Positions 1-7,739 of a stretch of DNA of 25,934 nt are shown piece by piece (position 1 is the stretch's first letter; the number at the start of each line of letters is the position of its first letter). Source of the DNA: Nitrososphaerota archaeon (GTDB lineage Archaea > Thermoproteota > Nitrososphaeria > Nitrososphaerales > Nitrosopumilaceae). The position numbers and the translations under genes were made by a program. The notes beneath the pieces are model-generated. The model was given only the letters and a program-made list of their open reading frames with translations, was not told where the DNA came from and did no database searches. Where the stretch lies: NCBI GenBank assembly GCA_022564385.1, contig JADFLN010000010.1:1-25934 (forward strand), read 5' to 3'.

Positions 1-322
1 AAAGTGTAAATTTGAGATTATTTTTTTTATTAAGACTCAACAGTGTGTCTGATTGTTGCCAATCATACTCTTCTCGTACAGGTTCAACCAAATTCCAAAA
101 AAGATAGACATTACTTCTTCCAATTCCAGTACTTGAGGCTTTAGAGTAAATCTGATCTAATTCTTGTAGTGTTACAGATTGATTTGGAGAATTAATTACA
201 AGGCCAATTTTTTCATTAGCTTGTATAGGAATAATTTCTGAGCTTGATATGGTCAAAACTGTAATTGCTACAGAAATAATTGCTGCGATGCCTACAACCA
301 CGCCTAAAGTTTTCTTGTTCAT
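1..322 (-). CDS. secreted TIM-barrel (glycoside-hydrolase-like) protein, 5' part only
   Basis: The reading frame opens at ATG (320-322) and runs without a stop off the left edge, giving 107 residues. The N-terminus MNKKTLGVVVG plus about 15 apolar residues looks like a signal peptide or signal anchor, so the protein is probably extracellular. From about residue 45, the text LDQIYSKASSTGIGRSN, then FWNLVEP and YDWQQSD, resembles the first strands and helices of the (beta/alpha)8 barrels of GH5/GH10/GH42-type glycoside hydrolases, where a W..vEP..g.ydW pattern is common. The catalytic glutamates would lie beyond the window, so enzyme activity cannot be judged. The gene lies 46 bp downstream of nrdJ on the same strand. 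The T-rich stretch between them could end nrdJ and carry the promoter. The coding call is fairly sure; the family is a resemblance only. Confidence 0.65.
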   Translation of the reverse strand, partial: MNKKTLGVVVGIAAIISVAITVLTISSSEIIPIQANEKIGLVINSPNQSVTLQELDQIYSKASSTGIGRSNVYLFWNLVEPVREEYDWQQSDTLLSLNKKNNLKFTL

Positions 323-368
323 ATGTATTGATAAAGAAAAGAAAGTAAAAAAGTTGTGATTCTGTTAT

Positions 369-3020
369 TTATCCAGAAGTACATCCGCTGTATCCACATT
401 CAATACAGATACTGCAACCCTCGACAAAGATAAGGTTGTTTTTGCATGTTGGACACAGACGATCTTCTGAAATCTCTTCGTGTATTAGAGGTTCAATTTT
501 AATTTCTTCGTCATGAACTTTAATTGCAAGTGCTGCATTGACTTGAGATTTAATGTATGGGTTTGTAATATTTGCTGTTACAAAATCGGTAACATGTTTA
601 GTTGGTGTAACCTCAAATGTCTTTTGTGCGTTTTCACTTGTCATGTGAAGTACCTGCTTGTGCCTAGAACCATCACGATAAACTGTAATTCCTTTTAGTC
701 CTAATTCATGTGCTAATAGGTATGCAGATTTTACATCGTCTACAGTTACATCATATGGCATGTTAATTGTTTTTGCAATTGCATTTCCAATCCAATCTTG
801 CCATACTGCCTGAGCCATAAGATGATCAGCCCAATGGATATCCATTGCTGTAACGAATGTATCTTGCATCCATTGTGGAATTTCATCTAGTCCTTTCAGT
901 GAACCATAGTTATCTGCAATCTTTGCAAGAAGTTCATCGCTGTAAAGACCATGTTCTTTTAAGACTTCTTCTACAATCTTGTTTGTATAGAAGAATCTTC
1001 CAACAGTAACTCTCTTTTCAAACACAAGAGCAAATGCAGGTTCCATTCCATTTGAACAATCTGCAATCATAGATAGTGTACCAGTTGGGGCAACTGTAGT
1101 AACCAAGACATTTCTAATACCATACTTTTTAATTTTCTCAATTAGTGCATCCCATTCATAGGAATGAGATTCTTTTGGTTTTTCATAATATCCTGCTACT
1201 GGAATTTTTCCTTCTGGATATTCTGACTTTGAACAAAGTGGGAACTCACCACGAGATTTAGCAAGAGCAACACTTTCTTCCATTGAATAGTATGTTAAAG
1301 TCTCAGATAGTTTGGCCTGTAGTTCATATCCTTCTTTGGAGTTATATGGAATTCTTAGTTTGTACAAGAGATCAGCAACTCCCATCACCCCTAGTCCAAT
1401 TCTTCTAGACTCTTTTGATGCTACAGTGATTTCTGCAACTGGATAATTATTTACATCAATAATATTATCTAGGAATCTTGTTGTCTTTCTGATTATTTCT
1501 TCATATCTTTGCCAATCAAATTCATAAGTTCCATCTGCTTGTCTCTTTACAAGATTTACCAAGTTGATAGAACCTAGATTACATGATTCGTATGGATAGA
1601 GACTTTGTTCACCACATGGATTTGTTGCTCTTAGTGGTGCTTGTCTGGCTTTGGCAAATACATTATGTTTGTTAATTTGATCAAAGAAGATCAATCCAGG
1701 TTCTCCACTTTTCCATGCAGATAATGCAATCAGATCAATTAGCTGATGTGCATTGATTTCTTTAACTGGTTTTTTATCATGTGGGCTACGTAAGACATAG
1801 TTACCATCTTTAGTGTTAACAAGTGCGTGCCAAAAGTCTTCCCAGATGCCAACACTTACGTTAAAGTTTTCTAAAATACCTGGTTCTGTTTTATTTGTGA
1901 TAAATTTTTCAACATCAGGATGCCATGCTTCAATGATTCCCATGTTTGCACCACGTCTTTTTCCTCCTTGTTTTACAACTTCAGTTACAGTATTGATGAT
2001 ATTCATGAAGGATACTGGACCTGATGCAACACCCGATGTTGATGCTACAATATCACCTTCCTCACGAAGCTCAGAGTAGTTGATTCCAACTCCACCGCCT
2101 GACTTGAAAATTAATGCCGCATCAGAGGTTGATTTCATGATTTGTTCCATACTATCTCCCATTCCAAGCACAAAGCATGCTGAAAGTTGTCCCAATCTTC
2201 CACCTGCATTCATCATTGTAGGTGAATTTGGTAGAAAGTCTTGGGATGTCATCATTTCCAAGTTTTCTGTCATTCTATCCGCATAACTATCAAGTTTCTT
2301 TGATGCTAGTAATGTCAAAAGTTCTTTGAAGCTAACCTTCATCTGACCTTTGGTTGCAAGTGTTACATAGTGATTGATTAAGGATCTAAAATGCCATTTA
2401 TTTAGATAATAATCTCCTACTTTGAACTTGTAGTCAAAGGCATCTAGTTTCTCAAGATAAGATTCTGCTTCATCTATACTCTGGTTTCTATTTCCTGCTT
2501 TGTCAAATACTTGTGAATCATATAGAATATCACCTATTCCTACTAGAATCGCAACTCTTTCAAACATTTGAGTTGGAGATTCAATAATCTCATTTTTTCC
2601 ATTTCTAAAAAGATATCTTGATGCCAGAACTCTCAAACAATTTAAATCAAATTTTTTGGAAACTGGATCAAGAGACTTTAGATTCAAAATTTTCTTTTTT
2701 TCATCTCTTAATTTTCTTCTCTCGTGTCTGTAAACGATGTATGCTTTTGCTATATCACTATTACCGCTATCAATCAAAGTTGATTCTACAATATCCTGAA
2801 TATCTTCGACTGTGGGTGATCTAGAACTTGTATATCCTTGTTCGACTAGTTTGTTAACTACACTATCTGTGAGTTGTTCGGCAAGACCTCGATCAGCTTT
2901 AGAGGTAGCTGCTAATGCTTTGTATATAGCATTTGAAATTTTATCTTTATTAAAGACGGTTATTGTACCACTACGCTTACGAATCTCGTTGATGGTATTT
3001 TCTAGTTGTGAATTATCCAA
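369..3020 (-). CDS. nrdJ: adenosylcobalamin-dependent (class II) ribonucleotide reductase
   Basis: Reduces ribonucleotides to deoxyribonucleotides in the cytosol, using adenosylcobalamin to make the thiyl radical. Residues about 19-108 form an ATP-cone, the allosteric nucleotide site. The barrel carries the redox cysteine in LSACFVL (C282), the NPCGEQ loop (C469), the second redox cysteine in ESCNLGSIN (C480) and the phosphate loop PTGTLS (645-650). The C-terminus is a zinc ribbon (C856, C859, C869, C872) ending in CGYSGC (C875, C880), the tail that re-reduces the active site. At 883 aa it is complete for the family. The start is TTG: an in-frame TAA directly precedes it, and GGGGAG lies 7 nt upstream. 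No small subunit or activase gene is nearby, as expected for class II. The next gene upstream on the same strand is an HTH/ATP-cone/NrdD-like protein, perhaps its regulator. Confidence 0.95.
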   Translation of the reverse strand: MDNSQLENTINEIRKRSGTITVFNKDKISNAIYKALAATSKADRGLAEQLTDSVVNKLVEQGYTSSRSPTVEDIQDIVESTLIDSGNSDIAKAYIVYRHERRKLRDEKKKILNLKSLDPVSKKFDLNCLRVLASRYLFRNGKNEIIESPTQMFERVAILVGIGDILYDSQVFDKAGNRNQSIDEAESYLEKLDAFDYKFKVGDYYLNKWHFRSLINHYVTLATKGQMKVSFKELLTLLASKKLDSYADRMTENLEMMTSQDFLPNSPTMMNAGGRLGQLSACFVLGMGDSMEQIMKSTSDAALIFKSGGGVGINYSELREEGDIVASTSGVASGPVSFMNIINTVTEVVKQGGKRRGANMGIIEAWHPDVEKFITNKTEPGILENFNVSVGIWEDFWHALVNTKDGNYVLRSPHDKKPVKEINAHQLIDLIALSAWKSGEPGLIFFDQINKHNVFAKARQAPLRATNPCGEQSLYPYESCNLGSINLVNLVKRQADGTYEFDWQRYEEIIRKTTRFLDNIIDVNNYPVAEITVASKESRRIGLGVMGVADLLYKLRIPYNSKEGYELQAKLSETLTYYSMEESVALAKSRGEFPLCSKSEYPEGKIPVAGYYEKPKESHSYEWDALIEKIKKYGIRNVLVTTVAPTGTLSMIADCSNGMEPAFALVFEKRVTVGRFFYTNKIVEEVLKEHGLYSDELLAKIADNYGSLKGLDEIPQWMQDTFVTAMDIHWADHLMAQAVWQDWIGNAIAKTINMPYDVTVDDVKSAYLLAHELGLKGITVYRDGSRHKQVLHMTSENAQKTFEVTPTKHVTDFVTANITNPYIKSQVNAALAIKVHDEEIKIEPLIHEEISEDRLCPTCKNNLIFVEGCSICIECGYSGCTSG

Positions 3021-3027
3021 TTATAAT

Positions 3028-3033
3028 CTCCCC
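3028..3033 (-). promoter_or_regulatory. Shine-Dalgarno site of nrdJ
   Basis: On the minus strand GGGGAG lies 7 nt before the TTG start of nrdJ. It supports the TTG, the first possible start after an in-frame TAA. Most other genes in the window look leaderless, so this site stands out. Confidence 0.65.
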
Positions 3034-3053
3034 ATAAAGGATAAGATTGGTAT

Positions 3054-3063
3054 GGGTATAAAT
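3054..3063 (-). promoter_or_regulatory. TATA box of nrdJ
   Basis: On the minus strand this reads ATTTATACCC, a good archaeal TATA box. Its centre, about 38 bp before the TTG start, would place transcription start near 3031-3034. That gives a very short leader just long enough to hold the GGGGAG ribosome-binding site. Confidence 0.5.
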
Positions 3064-3225
3064 GATTCTGCAACTTTTTCTTAAAGCTCGGTTCAATAAT
3101 ATTGACACCGCTAGTATGAAATTCATATTAGCATAACTTAGATAATAAGATACAATGATCGCTACACCTAAAACTAATCAAAAAGTTTTGAAAAATGATC
3201 GTAACTAGTTTTTCATTTACGAATT

Positions 3226-5319
3226 TCAGACAACATATGGAGACTTGCACTGAGGACACTTTGTTTCAAATGGTTCATCTTTGAAACCACACTCACCACA
3301 TATTGCAATTTTCTTAACAGGTTTGAAAGAAGATGTAAGTGTAGATGCCTTCTCAATTGATTTTTTAATTTCGTCAACATTTGCATCTTTATCAATTTGT
3401 AATGTAACTAGTAACCCACCATTAAGCAATTTTGAGAATTTATTACATTCAGAGATAGACTCGCTTTTATTTGTATAATCAAGAATTTCAGAGGCTTTAA
3501 TCACCACCCCTTCAGAATAAGAATCACCTTCCATTGAATTGAGGACAGAATTCTTACCATATTTTTCACCATCGAGAGTAGCAAAACGATGTGAACCTTC
3601 AGTTTCAGTCATGCAAATAGCCACAGGAACATCTAATTCTTTACCTTTTTTGGCTGCAACGTCAACTGCAGTTTCAATGACTTTGTGAAGAATTCCACGT
3701 CCTTCTTTATTGTCTTTGAATCCAAGTATGTTAAAGACAGCTTCTTTGAGTCCTACCAAGTTTACAACAAGAGTGACAGAACTTCTTTGCATGTATTGGG
3801 TGTTCTTTGCAAGAATTGGATTCAATCCTCGTCGAGTAAGATCTGAGATGTCTTTCTTTCTTAGTGTCATTGAAGATAATGCAGGTTTCATTAATAATGC
3901 AAGTCTTGCTCTAAAGTAGGTTTCATCTTTATTTGATTCAAAAGCAAGTCTTGGAAGATTTATGGAAACAGATTGTAGTAGTATTGAAAGTAAACCGGTA
4001 CTCTTTGTAGATCCATTTGTTATACCGTGACTTGATGTTTGACCTTCAGCAAACATTACTTTTCCACCAAGTAAAATTATTTCAGATACTGATTCTGAGA
4101 CATCAGTTATCTTTCCTTTATCATAATCTATAATCAAACCAATTTTTGGAATTGGTGTTATTTTTGTATAATTTTTGTATGCATTAATTATTGAATTAAT
4201 TATTTTTGTATCAGACCCTAGTTGTAATCGAATTGAGACATTAGTACTTGTTTTGTTGTATTTGGAAGTTGTGGACGCAGTTGCAAATGCAGCAGTTATT
4301 TTTTGTTCAAGTTCTGGAAGAGATTTTGAATATTTGGAAAACAATTGAACTAATCCATCAAGCACAATTTCTTCTGAAGCTTCTTTTGAAAGAAGAGAAA
4401 TTATAATAGACAATGAACTTGTAATCTCATCAAGTTGTTTTGATGCAGGAATTCGTGATACATCAAGATATTTTCCACCAAGATCAATTCCATCTTCAAT
4501 TAGTTCTTTAATATTAACAAAAATTGTATCAGGAATCATTGACCAAGTTCCAGGGTTGGTAATGTGCAAGTCTCCAGAAAGATGAGAATCTGCAACATCT
4601 TTTGGTAAGAGGTTTGTAAGTAAGTGTTCAGCAAATACTGTCTGTCCAGTATTAAACAAAAGACCTTCAGCACCATTATTCACAATATCTAAGTTGGAAA
4701 TCATCTCCTGAACGTCATAAACAGGCAAGCCTAGGCGTGCAAGTTTGTTTCGATATTCCTCATGACCATGTTCTAAGAGAACAGAATTCACCAGTTCCCG
4801 GATTAATGAACCTGTTAGATAGGTAATCTGATATTTGTAAATTCTATTTTCAACTTCTTCAGTGATTTTTTGTGCTAGTTCTAATGGTAGACTTCCTTCA
4901 CGAACTAGTGATTGAATAATTTTATGAGAATTAAATTCCTCAATTGATGCATGTGATGTTCTAACATACATTTTTCCACTTTCAATAATTGATCTTTCTT
5001 CAATTTGTCTTGCCAAGCTTAAAACTAGTTTTCCAAGATTTGTAATGGTATAACGTCTTTCAGATTTATTAAGTGCAACAAGAGATTGTCTTAGCAATTT
5101 TCTCAAGTGGTATGCAAATTTGCCACTTTCTTTTTTTGACTTAAATCCAGCCAGAGATTTTAATTCAGAATAAGTTAAAGGACCTTTAGAATTTAGGATT
5201 CTGAGAATATCAATTCTATTTGGACTAGCCATAACAGAAAAGATCATTCTAACACGTTTTGATGTAGATTGTAAGATTCCACTTCTCTTTAGTTCTGGTA
5301 TCTCTTCACTCAATTCCAT
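3226..5319 (-). CDS. winged-helix / ATP-cone / NrdD-like pseudoenzyme (putative nucleotide-sensing regulator)
   Basis: Seen: residues 20-105 form an ArsR-like winged helix (SPNRIDILRIL, then TYSELKSLAGF, FAYHLRKLL, YTITNLGKLVL). Residues about 115-205 look like an ATP-cone (HKIIQSLVREGSL, then YRNKLARLGLPVYDV). From about 220 the protein follows anaerobic class III reductase (NrdD): HLSGDLHI (246-253), SINLPRLAF (452-460), TEGSHRFATLD (573-583), and a C-terminal zinc ribbon (C674, C677, C688, C691). Missing: the first cysteine is residue 569, so the barrel has no catalytic cysteine. The protein stops at CKSPYVV, just where NrdD would continue into its glycyl-radical R..GY loop, and no remnant follows. 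Catalysis is therefore very unlikely. Inferred: a DNA-binding sensor of dNTP/ATP level that may control nrdJ, 205 bp downstream on the same strand. Family similarity is strong; the role is a hypothesis. Confidence 0.75.
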   Translation of the reverse strand: MELSEEIPELKRSGILQSTSKRVRMIFSVMASPNRIDILRILNSKGPLTYSELKSLAGFKSKKESGKFAYHLRKLLRQSLVALNKSERRYTITNLGKLVLSLARQIEERSIIESGKMYVRTSHASIEEFNSHKIIQSLVREGSLPLELAQKITEEVENRIYKYQITYLTGSLIRELVNSVLLEHGHEEYRNKLARLGLPVYDVQEMISNLDIVNNGAEGLLFNTGQTVFAEHLLTNLLPKDVADSHLSGDLHITNPGTWSMIPDTIFVNIKELIEDGIDLGGKYLDVSRIPASKQLDEITSSLSIIISLLSKEASEEIVLDGLVQLFSKYSKSLPELEQKITAAFATASTTSKYNKTSTNVSIRLQLGSDTKIINSIINAYKNYTKITPIPKIGLIIDYDKGKITDVSESVSEIILLGGKVMFAEGQTSSHGITNGSTKSTGLLSILLQSVSINLPRLAFESNKDETYFRARLALLMKPALSSMTLRKKDISDLTRRGLNPILAKNTQYMQRSSVTLVVNLVGLKEAVFNILGFKDNKEGRGILHKVIETAVDVAAKKGKELDVPVAICMTETEGSHRFATLDGEKYGKNSVLNSMEGDSYSEGVVIKASEILDYTNKSESISECNKFSKLLNGGLLVTLQIDKDANVDEIKKSIEKASTLTSSFKPVKKIAICGECGFKDEPFETKCPQCKSPYVV

Positions 5320-5473
5320 GCATTTTTCTCATTTAAGGAGTAAATAAGACTTCGCACTATACAGTTTCAGACTATTTTTAATCAAATTTGTTGTTGACAG
5401 ATGAATATTTTCAAGTATATAGATCTAATTTATTAAAAAATATACAAATGATCTTTTCTATAGATTTTTTGGA

Positions 5474-5635
5474 TTAGTTTTCTTGAACATCAAGTGAAAA
5501 CTCTGATGTAGAAAGTTTCTGTCCACATGATGGACACTTACCATTATATGGATTCATTACATCTTTAAGTGATTTTAGCATCTTCATGTTAGTGATCTTT
5601 TCTCCACATTTACCACATGTAACTTCTACTGACAT
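5474..5635 (-). CDS. small zinc-ribbon protein (53 aa)
   Basis: The minus-strand frame from ATG at 5633-5635 to TAA gives 53 residues. Two CxxC pairs (CGKC at 7-10 and CPSC at 34-37) are 23 residues apart, the geometry of a single zinc ribbon. Between them is a basic, helical-looking stretch rich in lysine and methionine. There are no other domains, signal peptide or membrane segment, so it is a small cytosolic zinc protein. It lies between the NrdD-like gene and the DUF35 gene on the same strand, more than 70 bp from either, so it may be transcribed alone. Its biochemical role cannot be told from the sequence; nucleic-acid or protein binding is usual for such ribbons. The regular cysteine spacing argues that the gene is real. 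Confidence 0.75.
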   Translation of the reverse strand: MSVEVTCGKCGEKITNMKMLKSLKDVMNPYNGKCPSCGQKLSTSEFSLDVQEN

Positions 5636-5705
5636 GAAAGTAATAATCTATGTAAAATTATTAAGAATCGATTTTGATTTTTTTTAATGATTGAAGCAAA
5701 TTAAT

Positions 5706-6071
5706 TTACTGTTTTTCAATGATGATTCCACGATCATCAAAACCGGTAATTTTAGCTCTTGTTCCAACTGGTAGATCTGTAGGAGTTGTAATTCCCCCCA
5801 TAAATCCAGAAATTCTTAAATGTGTGTTATCTAATTGTAGTATAACAAAGGCATATGGTGTATATTTTTCAAAGCCCGCAGGAGCGACAGTAATTATAGT
5901 AAAAGTAACAATTGAGCCTGTACCATCTAAAATGACATCCTCAAATCCCTTGCTGCCACATTTTAAGCAATAATAGGCTGTAGACAAATGAAGATGACCA
6001 CAATCAGTACATTTGTGAGTTAGGAGTTTACCTTGTTTGGCAATTTCAATAAGCTGATTTTCAATAGACAT
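5706..6071 (-). CDS. DUF35 OB-fold / zinc-ribbon acyl-CoA partner of thiolase
   Basis: A 121-aa protein with an N-terminal rubredoxin-like zinc ribbon (CTDC and CLKC, about residues 21-38) followed by an OB-fold (GTGSIVTFTIITVAP, then PYAFVILQLD and VGTRAKITGF). This is the DUF35 layout. In archaea such proteins bridge acetoacetyl-CoA thiolase and HMG-CoA synthase and pass the acyl-CoA between them. The start is the ATG at 6069-6071, one base after the thiolase stop, so the two genes are translationally coupled. A longer open frame extends upstream, but it only overlaps thiolase codons and adds 40 residues unlike the family. The partner HMG-CoA synthase is not in the window. The domain is clear. 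Whether the pair serves mevalonate synthesis or the 3-hydroxypropionate/4-hydroxybutyrate carbon cycle cannot be told here. Confidence 0.88.
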   Translation of the reverse strand: MSIENQLIEIAKQGKLLTHKCTDCGHLHLSTAYYCLKCGSKGFEDVILDGTGSIVTFTIITVAPAGFEKYTPYAFVILQLDNTHLRISGFMGGITTPTDLPVGTRAKITGFDDRGIIIEKQ

Positions 6072-6072
6072 T

Positions 6073-7236
6073 TTATACACTTTGGAATATATGAACAGCA
6101 CAACTTGCACCAGTTGCACCAAAGTTATGAGATAAACCAATTTTTGCATCTTTAACAGTTCTTGCACCAGCATTTCCAGTAAGTTGATCAAATACTTCTA
6201 CTACTTGCCCAACACCTGTAGCTCCAATTGGATGTCCTTTTGATTTAAGACCACCTGAAGGATTAATTGAAATATCAGAATTTAATTTTGTTCTACCTTC
6301 ACGAACAGCTATAACACCTTTTCCTTTTTCAAAGAATCCCAAGTCTTCAGTATCAATTATTTCTGCAATTGTAAAGCAATCATGTACTTCTGCAAAGTCT
6401 ATATCTTTTGCAGTGATACCTGCCATCTTGTACGCAGCTTCGACTGCAATTTTTGTACTTGGAATAGTTGTTAGGTGTTCACGTCCTTGTAATGCAGCAG
6501 GTGAACCACCTCTTCCAGAACCAATTACTTCAATGTAATCACCACCATTTGCTTTTGCAAACTTTTCAGAACAAAGAATTACAGAGCTTGCACCATCAGA
6601 GAACGGACAGCAATCATAAAGTTTGAGAGGACTTGCAACTACTGGAGAATTCATTACATCATCAATTGTAATTTTCTTCTGCATGTGAGCTTTTGGATTA
6701 AGTACACCATTATCATGATTCTTCACTGCAACTCTTGCAAAATCTTCTTCAGTTGCATCAAATTCTGTCAAGTAAGCTCTTGCCATTGATGCAAACAATC
6801 CGGGAAATGATGCACCGGATTGACCTTCATAGAAAAAGTCTGAACAATATGCAAAATAAGTTGTTGTCCATTCAGTTCCTGTGTGAGTTACTTTTTCAAC
6901 ACCAGTTACAATGAGACAATCATAGAATCCTGCTGCAACATTTGCATAAGCCTCCCTAAAAGATACAGAACCACTTCCACATGCAGACTCTATTGTCAAT
7001 GATGGTTTATCTGGAATACCCAATCTGCTCATTAAGACAGGACCAAGATGTACTTGCTTGTCTGCAACTCCAAAAACATTTGAAATGTAGGATGCTTTGA
7101 TATCTTTTGGGACAATTCCTGCACTTTCTATGGCTGAAACTGATGCCTGAGTAGTGATATCGGCTATACTATCTGGCAATTTACCATATTTGGTGCTACC
7201 AGCACCAAGAACACAAACCTTTTCCACTAATGTCAC
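6073..7236 (-). CDS. acetyl-CoA acetyltransferase / SCP2-type thiolase
   Basis: Joins two acetyl-CoA to acetoacetyl-CoA or cleaves it in reverse. The 387-aa protein has the nucleophile C86 in SACGSGS, H285 in EVHDCF (which replaces the NEAF motif of bacterial thiolases, as in SCP2-type enzymes) and H335 in GHPIGATG, with a C-terminal NFGATGASC loop. These are the marks of the archaeal thiolases that work with DUF35, and the DUF35 gene follows after one base. In ammonia-oxidising archaea such enzymes feed both mevalonate (lipid) synthesis and the 3-hydroxypropionate/4-hydroxybutyrate carbon-fixation cycle; the sequence alone does not say which. The start is GTG at 7234-7236, giving VEKVCVLGAGSTKYGK, the usual thiolase opening. 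Fully leaderless translation cannot be shown here. Confidence 0.92.
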   Translation of the reverse strand: MTLVEKVCVLGAGSTKYGKLPDSIADITTQASVSAIESAGIVPKDIKASYISNVFGVADKQVHLGPVLMSRLGIPDKPSLTIESACGSGSVSFREAYANVAAGFYDCLIVTGVEKVTHTGTEWTTTYFAYCSDFFYEGQSGASFPGLFASMARAYLTEFDATEEDFARVAVKNHDNGVLNPKAHMQKKITIDDVMNSPVVASPLKLYDCCPFSDGASSVILCSEKFAKANGGDYIEVIGSGRGGSPAALQGREHLTTIPSTKIAVEAAYKMAGITAKDIDFAEVHDCFTIAEIIDTEDLGFFEKGKGVIAVREGRTKLNSDISINPSGGLKSKGHPIGATGVGQVVEVFDQLTGNAGARTVKDAKIGLSHNFGATGASCAVHIFQSV

Positions 7237-7249
7237 TGACCCAATTCCC

Positions 7250-7258
7250 TATAAAAAT
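7250..7258 (+). promoter_or_regulatory. TATA box of the zinc-finger gene
   Basis: TATAAAAAT is centred 30 bp before the ATG at 7284, the right distance for a leaderless mRNA. It decides the start of the zinc-finger gene: the upstream ATG at 7230 would put this box inside the coding region. Confidence 0.55.
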
Positions 7259-7283
7259 TGTTTTAGAAAACTCATCATACAAA

Positions 7284-7739
7284 ATGATACCAAGGAAAAA
7301 AAATCTTCAAATTAAAAAGACCACAAGACATGTAATAAAAATTACAAAGTCACAAACTAGTGTGTTCAAAAAAGAGATTATTCAATATTTTGATACTAAT
7401 GGATTTCTGTCTTGGTCTGCAAAAGAGAAAAAATACATAATCCTTGGTACAAATTCTCCAAAAAATGGACTGGTGCAATGTCCTCAGTGTAAACTTGGGC
7501 AGTTGATGATAATTAGATCACGAAAAACAAGAAAGCGATTCATGGGCTGTTCAAACTATTATGGTGGATGCAAAGCATCATCACCATTATTACAAAAAGC
7601 AAAACTTAGGGCAATAAAGAAGCCTTGTGATATATGTAAATGGCCAATGATAATTTTTCGTTATTCACGAAATCAAAAATGGATCAAACAATGTTCAAAC
7701 TTTAGTTGTGAAAGCAGAAAGCCTAAGCATTCAAAGTAG
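7284..7739 (+). CDS. protein with two topoisomerase-type C4 zinc fingers (no topoisomerase domain)
   Basis: A basic 151-aa protein. The N-terminal 60 residues (MIPRKKNLQIKK, then VFKKEIIQYFDTNGFLSW) match nothing I recognise. They are followed by two zinc fingers of the kind found at the C-terminus of type IA topoisomerases: CPQC with CSNYYGGC, and CDIC with CSNFSC. The aromatic and basic residues between the cysteine pairs suit single-stranded DNA or RNA binding. No topoisomerase catalytic domain is present. A longer frame begins at 7230, but it would overlap the start of the divergent thiolase gene; the TATA box at 7250-7258 supports 7284. The 3' end overlaps the convergent nitrilase gene by 17 bp. 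Nucleic-acid binding is inferred from the finger type; the actual role is unknown. Confidence 0.75.
   Translation: MIPRKKNLQIKKTTRHVIKITKSQTSVFKKEIIQYFDTNGFLSWSAKEKKYIILGTNSPKNGLVQCPQCKLGQLMIIRSRKTRKRFMGCSNYYGGCKASSPLLQKAKLRAIKKPCDICKWPMIIFRYSRNQKWIKQCSNFSCESRKPKHSK

Noticed and set aside
3021..3225. Small RNA or tRNA in the 205-bp spacer upstream of nrdJ
   Set aside because: I see a promoter and T-rich ends but no cloverleaf, conserved stem or other RNA signature.
3226..5319. NrdD gene broken by a frameshift, with the radical loop lost by mutation
   Set aside because: The frame is intact over 697 codons, the loss covers both the barrel cysteines and the C-terminal loop, and an HTH has been added in front. 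This looks like a settled new architecture rather than a decaying gene.
6072..6191. Longer DUF35 protein starting at 6191
   Set aside because: The extra 40 residues overlap thiolase codons in another frame and do not resemble DUF35 N-termini; ATG 6071 directly follows the thiolase stop.
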